DNA of 64,000 nt, taken from contig NZ_JBEJGX010000001.1 of the NCBI RefSeq assembly GCF_040253635.1, positions 248,001 to 312,000 of the forward strand, given 5' to 3'. The stretch comes from Streptomyces sp. Edi2 (GTDB taxonomy: Bacteria; Actinomycetota; Actinomycetes; Streptomycetales; Streptomycetaceae). The notes under the pieces were generated by a model. The model saw nothing but the letters and a program-made list of their open reading frames with translations. It did not search any database and had not been told where the DNA came from. Position 1 is the stretch's first letter. Every line of letters starts with the position of its first letter. Positions 57,697 to 64,000 of this stretch are shown here, piece after piece. Made by a program: the position numbers and the translations under genes.

Positions 57697-58158
57697 TCAG
57701 GAGCACATGGCGTAGGCGTCGTCATAGGCATCGGGCTGGTGGGGGTGCTCGCCACCATGGCCGAGTACGTAGGCGCGCAGTATCTCGGCGGGGACATGGG
57801 GGTACCAGCGGACGTCGTCGTCTTCGTAGTGCGCCTCGCGCAGTTCCCAGCGGATGTCGGCGGTGGCGCTGGGCTCGGGTGCGGGCCAGTCGGCGGGAGC
57901 GTGGCGGGGGCCGTCGAGGAAGTCGGGGCCGAAGTCGATGCCGACGCACAGGGTGGTGTAGGGGCCGGGGTAGTCGGCGGGTACGTCGAAGAAGCTGTCG
58001 CGGTTCCAGCGGTAGAGGCGCTCCGGTGCCGGGGTGGGGGTGCAGGTGGTCTCGGGTCCGGCGGCCACGATGATCCACTGGTCGTCGGCGAGGAGGATGC
58101 GGTGGGGGACGCCGCGGGTGCCGTGTGTGATGGCGGCGTCAGTGAGCGTGGTGATCAC
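57697..58158 (-). CDS. hypothetical acidic protein, 153 aa
   Basis: GTG 58158 five bases after GGAGG. Acidic, Asp/Tyr/Pro-rich (DVPADYPGPYTTLCVGIDFG, REAHYEDDDVRWYPHVPAEI). Not recognised. Class-2 promoter 64 bp upstream; its leader keeps CACCACC but not the hairpin loop. Confidence 0.55.
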   Translation of the reverse strand: MITTLTDAAITHGTRGVPHRILLADDQWIIVAAGPETTCTPTPAPERLYRWNRDSFFDVPADYPGPYTTLCVGIDFGPDFLDGPRHAPADWPAPEPSATADIRWELREAHYEDDDVRWYPHVPAEILRAYVLGHGGEHPHQPDAYDDAYAMCS

Positions 58159-58221
58159 AAGTCCTCCGGTTTGCGCGGTCGCTCGCGTGGTGGGTGGTGG
58201 GCCCCTCGACCATTAGCAGGT

Positions 58222-58250
58222 AATTTAGCCAGATCGTGAGAGCATGTCAA
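58222..58250 (-). promoter_or_regulatory. class-2 promoter
   Basis: Minus strand: -35 TTGACA 58245-58250, -10 TAAATT 58222-58227 (GGCTAAATTACC), spacer 17 bp. Confidence 0.85.
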
Positions 58251-58746
58251 GTCATGACGGCCGGGCGCTGGACGGCTGCCGCGATCTAGATGGAGGATGC
58301 GCGACGTAGTACGGCCGCTTCTGGCTCATCCCGATTGGTGTCGGGCACCGGCGCGCTTGCGGTCACAGAGTTCTCCTGCGCTGCCACGCCAACCCCGCCG
58401 GCTACCTTCCGCTCGCAGCAAGGGCTACCAGCCCCTGCTGCCCTCCCGGCGGGGACGGGGGATGCAACCTGCTGCTTCGAACCCTGCGATCCGCTGCTAT
58501 TCGTGAGTGCTACACGTGCTGCTGAGTGCGACTGTTACCTTCGGCAGCGCCGTGCCGCCGGCTGTCGCACCGTGCCGCCGCGCTGACGTGCTGCTCCCCA
58601 TCACGCATGGTGTCCCCACTCGGTAGCCTGCTGACGGTGATGGCCTCCGAAACGCACCGTCACGCCCCCAGCGTTGTGTCTCTCGGGGCGGTCGGGGCAC
58701 TCGACGGCGGGCAGGACCCGCCGGCTTCCTGCGGCCGCTCGCTCCG

Positions 58747-58814
58747 GTGCAACGCGGGGCGTTGGCTTTGCAACGCAGATGCGCAACACCGAGAGGCGTT
58801 GCGGGGCTGACCTG
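58747..58814. repeat. hairpin element copy X2a
   Basis: GTGCAACGCGG and TGCAACGCAG, stem CGCAACACC (58782-58790) / GGCGTTGCG (58795-58803) with one mismatch, then CTGACCTG (58807-58814) and CGCAAA. Confidence 0.7.
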
Positions 58815-59590
58815 CGCAAACACTAGCCGAGGACTGTCTGCCGGAGCGTGTTGCAGTACGCGACCGACGAAACGTGAGCTCTGTCTGCCGGACGGCATTC
58901 GCCCCAAGGAGATGTAGCCACGTACGTGGACCGATATCCCGCTCTGCACCTGGTTCCCGCACGGCACGAGTCGACGTGGCGGCCAACTACACGTGCGTAA
59001 GCCGCCGCGGCTCACTTCGGTTCGCTTGCGCCACGAGCCGAGGTGTGCGGCGGCCTCTGGCAGTGGATCGACAAACTGCTGCCTTCGGGCATGGTGCAAA
59101 GTCGCTGCCCTGTGGTGCTGCTGCTTCGGTGTGGCCAGACCATGCGGGCGCGCTGCTGCTCACGCCGCTGCACCGTAGGAGCGCCCACGCTGCCTGAAGG
59201 CGCGAGATTCGTGCTGCTACCGCATCCCAGCACCGTCCATTGCCCTTGGCTGTGCCGTCGTACCCCAACTGGTCTCTTCACGCCGACAGAGCCAGACGTG
59301 GGCCCGCCGGTCGCGATCCCCTCCCTTTCGAGCTCCTGCCGGCCTTCGACAGGTCCAGTACGGACAATCCGCTTGTGGCAGGGCACGGTGTGCGTCCGTG
59401 ATCACTAGGTGCCCAAGCAAAACGACTCCAGGCGCCGATCAGATCGGTTGAGAAGCGCGAGCAGCGGTCAGCCTCATCCACCGACTTCGCCTGCGGCTGC
59501 GGGGGCTCCAGTCAGAGTGTGGTGATCTCGGGAGTTATTCGCCGTTCGCAGCGGGACCACGGCGCTGCGCTGTCCTTTGGCAACGAACCT

Positions 59591-59843
59591 GGACCGATTG
59601 CCACCGAAGATGGACCAACGCCGTTTCTTGACGGCGAAGATGGACCGCCGCAGGTCAGGAGCGCAGAGCCCACCCGCAGTAGGGTCGGCCCAAGTACGGC
59701 GTCCTCTGCGAGCAAGCCAGCCCGGATATGCCCGCCGTTCGTCTGCCAGTCCACTCCACAGCTGACTCCATCGCGCTGACTTGCGGCGGTCCATCTTCGA
59801 TGACACAAACAGCCGTCAGTCCAACTTCGATGGCAACCGGTCC
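59591..59843. repeat. nested inverted repeat with CGAAGATGGACC motifs
   Basis: 59591-59612 pairs with 59843-59822 (19 of 22 positions), and 59632-59658 pairs with 59802-59776 (24 of 27). Each arm contains CGAAG-ATGG or CGAAGATGGACC, so the motif occurs twice in each orientation around a 117-bp core. Confidence 0.65.
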
Positions 59844-59897
59844 GCCTTCGCTGTCACAGGTCATGCGCGGAGCCGCTGCAACGCGGCCAGCCTGTGA

Positions 59898-59954
59898 GTG
59901 CAACGCAGGATGCAACGCAGAGGTGCAACACGACTGTGTTGCACCTCTGACCTG
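59898..59954. repeat. hairpin element copy X2b
   Basis: Two TGCAACGCAG direct repeats, then a perfect 14-bp stem (59918-59931 with 59936-59949) around GACT, overlapping CTGACCTG (59947-59954), then CGCAAA. The best-formed copy. Confidence 0.8.
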
Positions 59955-60092
59955 CGCAAAGATTGCTGATCGGGAACCGTCAGGAGTGTGGCACGTCGAA
60001 GGAGGTCTGGCAGCGCGGCAGCGGCACGAGGTGGGAGGTGCCTGGAGTCCAGGGGCCTCGGCCTGCCGAGGGGTAGGTGTCGGGGGCGCCAG

Positions 60093-60518
60093 TCACTGCG
60101 TGCCCTGGAACGTCCACCAGCCGTCGTATCCCGGCGGAAGGCACGGGTAGTTGTCGAGCATCGGCCGCAGGATCGCGAGGTGCTTTTCCATCTTTTGGGG
60201 CTCCTGGGCTCCCCAGTAGCGCTTGCCGTCCCAGCGGCCGTGGCACTCGCCGCCGTGGCGGCCGTCCAGGTCGGTGGTCAGGATGTCGTGCGGGTCGTCG
60301 AGGTTGACAGGCTTCCGCAGGTAGTGGCGAATCAGCATGAGAGAGCCGATGCACGCCTTGGTTACGCCCTTTTCCCGGCGGTACCAAACGGCGTTGGCCT
60401 GCCCGCTGAGGTTGTAGTAGGGGTGGATGCCGCCGTGTTCGCGCAGCTCAGCGGTCACGGTGGACAGGTCGATCGCGAACGGCCTGCGCGAGATCAGAAA
60501 GCGGGATTCCTGGATCAT
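60093..60518 (-). CDS. hypothetical protein, 141 aa
   Basis: ATG 60518 after AAGGAGCC. Alpha/beta with an aromatic C-terminus: STVTAELREHGGIHPYYNLS, LIRHYLRKPVNLDDPHDILT, PPGYDGWWTFQGTQ. Not recognised. 66 bp after the 237-aa gene, same unit. Confidence 0.55.
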   Translation of the reverse strand: MIQESRFLISRRPFAIDLSTVTAELREHGGIHPYYNLSGQANAVWYRREKGVTKACIGSLMLIRHYLRKPVNLDDPHDILTTDLDGRHGGECHGRWDGKRYWGAQEPQKMEKHLAILRPMLDNYPCLPPGYDGWWTFQGTQ

Positions 60519-60584
60519 GCGGCTCCTTCGGGTTCGGGGGTGGCGGGGAAGCGGCGGGGGTCGGCCCAAGGGCCAGCGCCGTTG

Positions 60585-61298
60585 TCAGGCCGTGGGGGAT
60601 GGGGAGATGCGTTGGACGTGAGCGAAGGTCACGGTCTCGGCGGCATCGAGGTCGAAGCCGCGTTCCCCGGAGTGATGGACAAACTGGTATGTGCCCGGCG
60701 GCACGTCCACGACGGTGTCGCTCCAGCCGAGGTTGGCGGGGTCGCCTCCCCGGGACTTCCAAGCCTGGAAGTCGGCGATGGAGTAGGCCCACAGGTCGGT
60801 GCAGATACCTGCCAGGCGGGTGCTCTCGGGGAGCGACGGGTTGTCTTCATCGTCGGCGCGTGGGCTGGCGATGATGTAGCTGTCCGGACCCGTGCGGTAC
60901 AGGCCGAGGCCGCAGTTGCTGGCTGGGCCGAATGCGCAACCGATGGCTGCCATGGCCTTGACTGCCTGAGCCTTGCCGAGCGCGGACTCGTAGCTGGCCA
61001 TGGTGTCGTCGTCCCAGTTGTAGACGGGGCGCAGGTCGTCGGTGACAAGGAGCTTTCCGGACGGTACGTCGATGGTGATCTCGGTGGTGATGCCGTCCGG
61101 GTGGGGGCAGGGGTCTTTCACCTCGGCGACATCTCCAGCGACCCTGGTGCTCGGGTGGATGCCACAACTGCGGCAAATGGGCGTGGAGCCAGCGATAAAC
61201 AGTTCTCCGTTGAGTCGGGCCGCCTCTACTTCAGCGTTGTCGGGGAGCCAGTGTCCGTTTTTGGCCTTCAAGGGCAAGTGCAGCATCTCGATGTCCAT
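60585..61298 (-). CDS. hypothetical protein, 237 aa
   Basis: ATG 61298 after AGGAAGCCC. MDIEMLHLPLKAKNGHWLPD, then PICRSCGIHPSTR and DPCPHPDG (Cys pairs about 44-70), then a beta-rich domain with GPDSYIIASPRADDEDN and PPGTYQFVHHSGERGFDLD. Not recognised. First gene behind the class-2 promoter at 61362. Confidence 0.6.
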   Translation of the reverse strand: MDIEMLHLPLKAKNGHWLPDNAEVEAARLNGELFIAGSTPICRSCGIHPSTRVAGDVAEVKDPCPHPDGITTEITIDVPSGKLLVTDDLRPVYNWDDDTMASYESALGKAQAVKAMAAIGCAFGPASNCGLGLYRTGPDSYIIASPRADDEDNPSLPESTRLAGICTDLWAYSIADFQAWKSRGGDPANLGWSDTVVDVPPGTYQFVHHSGERGFDLDAAETVTFAHVQRISPSPTA

Positions 61299-61361
61299 GA
61301 GGTCTGGGCTTCCTTTCGTGGTGGTTGGTCCGGCGGGTCCGTCCCGCAATCTCTGGTGGGT

Positions 61362-61390
61362 AATTTAGTCAACCAGTCCTGAACTGTCAA
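61362..61390 (-). promoter_or_regulatory. class-2 promoter
   Basis: Minus strand: -35 TTGACA 61385-61390, -10 TAAATT 61362-61367 (GACTAAATTACC), spacer 17 bp. The leader keeps CACCACGAAAG but has a different hairpin (GCGGGACGGACCCGC). Confidence 0.85.
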
Positions 61391-62103
61391 ATTGGCTTCG
61401 TGCAAGGAAGTTGACGCCAGGCGCGGGGCGTTGTTCGGCTGCCTGCGGCCCCGGGCTCCAAGGTGCCGTGTCGTCCTGCGTCGCGGCTGCCTCTGCTGGG
61501 CGGGGAAGCCCACGGAGCCGTGCCTGCCGGGTGCCCCGGTCGCGGCGGGTCTGAAGTCCGCGGCCGTGGCCCTGCTGTACTTGGTGGACGTCCTTCCCGC
61601 TCCCGGCCCGCCCGCTGCGCCTGCCGACGAGCCCGTTACCGACGAGCCCGATACCGGCTCGGACGGTGCCGTGCCTGCCGCAGTCCCCGGCGGCGCGGGC
61701 AGTCGCTTGGTGTCCCTGACCATCGTCTCGCCCCGCGGCGGCGTGTACCACCGTTGGTGGGCAGGCGCCGGCCGAGCTGTTCAGCGGTGTTCGCTGGTGT
61801 TCGTCTGTGTTCAGCGCGGTGCTGTGGCTGGCCCGCCGGGGAACGCCGTGTCGGCTCCTGGTTCCTGCCTTGCTGGTCGCCGTGTTGGGTGTGCTGCTCT
61901 TCGCTGCGTGCCGGCTCCGCCGCTTTTGCCCGCGGTCGTCTGCCGGAGTGCCGGTCGGGTGGTTTTGTGTCGAGCGTGTTCGTCGGGTGCTGCCCGGCAG
62001 ATTCGCTGCGCCCCGATCCGATTGCCTTGTTCTGGGCTGGTGTTGCCTGTCCGGCCCGTGCTCTGCCTTCCTCGCCCTGTTGTGTCGGGCGCCGTCAGTG
62101 CAG
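61391..62103. other. gene-poor stretch between divergent class-2 promoters
   Basis: About 710 bp. Long open frames exist in several frames without ribosome sites or consistent codon bias; none is supported. Contains GTGTTC-rich short repeats near 61785-61815. Confidence 0.5.
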
Positions 62104-62133
62104 TTGACACCGCTCCAGTCTATCGGCTAAATT
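62104..62133 (+). promoter_or_regulatory. class-2 promoter, rightward
   Basis: -35 TTGACA 62104-62109, -10 TAAATT 62128-62133 (GGCTAAATTACC), spacer 18 bp. Confidence 0.85.
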
Positions 62134-62202
62134 ACCTACCTGTGGTGCGGGGGTGAAGATCTCCGGGCCGGCCCTTTTTTGACTTTCTGCGAGGTGTGCG
62201 TC

Positions 62203-62529
62203 ATGGAGAAGCTGCCGTTTGGGATCACGATTCACCGGGTCTTCGAGGATGGGGTGGTGGAGGATCTGGCCTGTCCGAAGGGGCATGAGATGAGGCTGGC
62301 GGTGGGTTTCGTCGAGCGGGTGATCGCGAAGGGGCATTGGGTCGTGATTGTTCCGGAGGGGTGGTCCGGCGTCGTTGCGGAGGTTTCCTTTCCGATCGGC
62401 TCGGGGTTGTTGTCGGAGATCGTGTTCAAGGCACTGAGCGCGGGGCAGGGCGCGGTGGTTTTGCCCGAGGATGTTGAGCGGGGGAAGGTCCTGCCGGTCC
62501 TGCGGTCCCTTTCCGGCGATCGGTCATAA
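62203..62529 (+). CDS. hypothetical protein, 108 aa
   Basis: ATG 62203 after GAGG. Compact alpha/beta protein (PFGITIHRVFEDGVVEDLAC, VGFVERVIAKGHWVVIVPEG, LSEIVFKALSAGQGAVVLPE). Codons are less extreme in GC3 than most neighbours, with many GGG/GAT codons. Not recognised. Own class-2 promoter 70 bp upstream. Confidence 0.6.
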   Translation: MEKLPFGITIHRVFEDGVVEDLACPKGHEMRLAVGFVERVIAKGHWVVIVPEGWSGVVAEVSFPIGSGLLSEIVFKALSAGQGAVVLPEDVERGKVLPVLRSLSGDRS

Positions 62530-62596
62530 CGAACGGGCGAGCGGGCTGCGGACGTGCTCGTTCGTGGCCCCGCTGTCGCCTCGGCGGGCCGCGCGA

Positions 62597-63142
62597 TTGG
62601 ACCCGGCTGCCTGGACGCGGGACGTGCCCGCGGTCCTGGCCGCGCTGGAGGGATCGGAGCTCGGCGCGTTCTACCTCGCCGCGGCCGCCACCGCCGCGCG
62701 CCACCCCGGACGGCACCGCGGCCTCCCTTCTGGCGTATCTGCGCGGTCTCGCCGCTCCGCCCCGGCGCCTTCCGTCGGCCGGTGAGGCAGGAGGCGGAGA
62801 AGGAGGCGGCGATTGCTCAGGAGGGAGCTGGCCGTCTGCCTGGCCACGAGGTGGCGGGCCTGTTTGCGGGGGGTGGTGCGCACCGTCCACCCGCCCGGCG
62901 CCGGCGGCCGGCCGTTCGGCTGGGTCCGTGCCGTTCGGCTCGGTCTGGCGGGTCTGGTGCGCCGCGACCTCGAGGCGGCGGCCGCGGCGGCCCGGCATGT
63001 GGTCTTCGGCATTGACTTGGATGAGGTCTGCGTCGGCGACGCGGCGGCTTTCTGCGGCCGGCGTCTGGCCCGGGGTGTCCTCGGCTTGGCCGCGGCGGAT
63101 GCCGCGACCGGCGTGCGCCTGGCTGAACGCGCCCGCGCGTGA
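62597..63142 (+). pseudogene. multiply frameshifted gene
   Basis: Coding-type sequence passes through three frames: DVPAVLAALEGSELGAFYLA, then GTAASLLAYLRGLAAPPRRL, then VVRTVHPPGAGGRPFGWVRA to FGIDLDEVCVGDAAAFCGRR and TGA 63142. The last frame alone has 109 codons after a TTG at 62813. No family recognised. Decay or sequence error. Confidence 0.4.
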
Positions 63143-63176
63143 GTTCGGGGCGAGCGGCCCCACGGAGCGCCATGCT

Positions 63177-63218
63177 GACGCTTTACATTTGACACAGAGG
63201 CGCTTTTGCGAGTAAATT
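63177..63218 (+). promoter_or_regulatory. class-1b promoter, rightward
   Basis: Arm GACGCTTTACA (63177-63187), -35 TTGACA 63189-63194, GGCGCTT in the spacer, -10 TAAATT 63213-63218 in GAGTAAATTA. Spacer 18 bp. Confidence 0.85.
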
Positions 63219-63280
63219 ATTTCTCATCGGCCGAGGGGCCCTGGATAGGCAACGGCCACCCTTCATCGCAGGAGGCACAG

Positions 63281-63469
63281 ATGACCCGCTACGTACTTCG
63301 CTCCGGCGAAGCCACCCACGGCCGAGTGATCCACAAGAGCCACGCGTGGCACCGGCAGGACGTCGTCTGCGGTGGCGCCGTCCTCCTCAACATCCGGCTC
63401 ACCAAAGAGGAGGTGACCCGCCGCCTCGAAAGGGGTTCGATCCTGTGCCCTCGCTGCTTCCCCGCGTGA
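63281..63469 (+). CDS. small protein with CPRC motif, 62 aa
   Basis: ATG 63281 after AGGAGG. RYVLRSGEATHGRVIHKSHA, DVVCGGAVLLNIRLTKEEVT and a C-terminal ILCPRCFPA: one Cys plus a CxxC and His residues may bind zinc. Not recognised. Own class-1b promoter 63 bp upstream. Confidence 0.6.
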   Translation: MTRYVLRSGEATHGRVIHKSHAWHRQDVVCGGAVLLNIRLTKEEVTRRLERGSILCPRCFPA

Positions 63470-63795
63470 CAGCCACCCGGCCAGCGCAGCGACCGGGAGC
63501 AAGACGCAGCGACCCGCCCGGCCATCTATCGACGTCGCCCCGCTTGGGCGGCAGCCCATCCGTGCCTGTCCGCCGTCCGGTCGCGCTGCACCACCGACAG
63601 CGGCACCTCGGTGGTCTACGACAGTGACCTTGGCCGCAGCTGATCTACGGGTGCACCCGGCCCCGAGCACGCGCCCCAGGGAGCGCCACCGTGCCTGTGC
63701 GGCCTACGGCAGGTAGCGGCCGCACCGGGGCCGCGCCCCGGCAACCAAGACGCGACTTCGTGCTCATCAGACTTCCGACGAAGGGATCCGGCCCC
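63470..63795. other. intergenic
   Basis: About 325 bp, no supported gene. Confidence 0.4.
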
Positions 63796-64000
63796 GTGCC
63801 CACCCCCTATGACCCGTCCTCCATGGACGTCTACACCGCGCTCGACGAGGGCGCCGAGCCGATGGGGGTCACCGCGATCGCCCGTTCCATCTGCGGACGC
63901 CTCGGCATCAACTGCTCCCCGCGAGCAGGTGAGTCGTCCCAGGCTGCACTGCGCCGGGCTATCAGGGTCCATGAGATCCGTTCCCTGCTGGCGCGCGGGA
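63796..64000 (+). CDS. partial protein, helix-turn-helix-like start
   Basis: GTG 63796 after AAGGGA; runs off the right edge after 68 codons. PYDPSSMDVYTALDEGAEPM, then VTAIARSICGRLGINCSPRA and AALRRAIRVHEIRSLLARG suggest a helical, possibly DNA-binding N-terminus. Not recognised. Confidence 0.5.
   Translation, partial: MPTPYDPSSMDVYTALDEGAEPMGVTAIARSICGRLGINCSPRAGESSQAALRRAIRVHEIRSLLARG

Larger units (their letters stand above)
58381..59980. repeat. non-coding module X2 (paired with X1 at 42479)
   Basis: About 1.6 kb with no supported gene. It shares with X1 at least eight collinear blocks: the opening CTGCCAC-ACCCCG, the 64-bp block at 58469, GGTGTCCCCAC, the two hairpin elements, GCGTGTTGCAG, CCTGGTTCCCGCACGG and the GCGGGCGCGCTGCTGCT block at 59127. 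It additionally contains a nested inverted repeat (59591-59843). Reading frames differ between the two modules, so conservation is at the DNA or RNA level. Confidence 0.7.

Noticed and set aside
61392..62156. 254-codon plus-strand frame
   Set aside because: Runs across the divergent promoters at both ends, is full of Cys/Arg/Pro, and has no ribosome site.
1..64000. CRISPR arrays, tRNA or rRNA genes
   Set aside because: No evenly spaced repeats with unique spacers, and no cloverleaf or rRNA-like stretch was found by eye.

Overview
The window is GC-rich actinobacterial DNA. Third codon positions are almost all G or C, TTG and GTG starts are common, and ribosome sites are GGAGG/AAGGAG. It looks like accessory DNA of a Streptomyces-type host, most likely part of a large conjugative (probably linear) plasmid or a similar integrated element. 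There are no rRNA, tRNA or housekeeping genes. No replication, partition or relaxase gene was recognised, so the replicon type cannot be proven from this window.

Layout. (1) 1-13 kb, leftward: cargo with a DUF932 protein, two PAPS-reductase-like (adenine nucleotide alpha-hydrolase fold) proteins, a motif-poor N6-methyltransferase-like protein, an ADP-ribosylglycohydrolase, a T4 Rnl1-like RNA ligase and many orphan small proteins. (2) 13.3-30 kb, leftward: an MFS-type permease and then a complete multi-component type IV secretion (conjugation) cluster of the Gram-positive Tcp type. It holds a peptidoglycan hydrolase, a VirB6/TcpH-like protein, a VirB4/TcpF-like ATPase, TcpE-, TcpD- and TcpC-like proteins, an FtsK/TcpA-like coupling ATPase and a DUF2637 membrane protein. 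(3) 30-38.9 kb: short transcription units, a second RNA ligase (Rnl2-like), and a rightward stretch with several broken or frameshifted small genes. (4) 38.9-42 kb: an orphan gene pair interrupted by an IS5-family element. (5) 42.5-44.1 kb and 58.4-60 kb: two collinear, gene-poor modules related to each other (X1 and X2). (6) 44-63.5 kb: about 28 very small genes, mostly in one- or two-gene leftward units.

The main signal is regulatory. At least 24 promoters share one architecture: TTGACA-like -35, 17-19 bp, TAAATT-like -10. They fall into two classes. Class 1 (0.5-44 kb and 63 kb) carries an upstream GACGCTTAA arm and usually GCGCAC in the spacer. Four of these also carry the inverse arm directly after the -10. 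Class 2 (47.8-62.1 kb) reads GRCTAAATTACY, and seven of the eleven continue into a shared 5' leader with a small hairpin whose loop contains AGGCAAG. So unrelated orphan genes appear to be wired into one or two common regulons, probably switched when the element transfers or is induced.

The modules X1 and X2 each carry two copies of a hairpin preceded by TGCAAC repeats and followed by an invariant CTGACCTG. They have no conserved reading frame and are the best candidate for an undescribed cis-acting element, such as an origin, a nick site or a structured RNA. Two paralogous proteins with three predicted winged-helix modules each (29.1 kb and 46.6 kb) are candidate regulators, one in each promoter territory.

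Coordinates of starts were chosen from ribosome sites and from promoter position. Several small genes carry single-base frameshifts, which could be decay or sequencing error.
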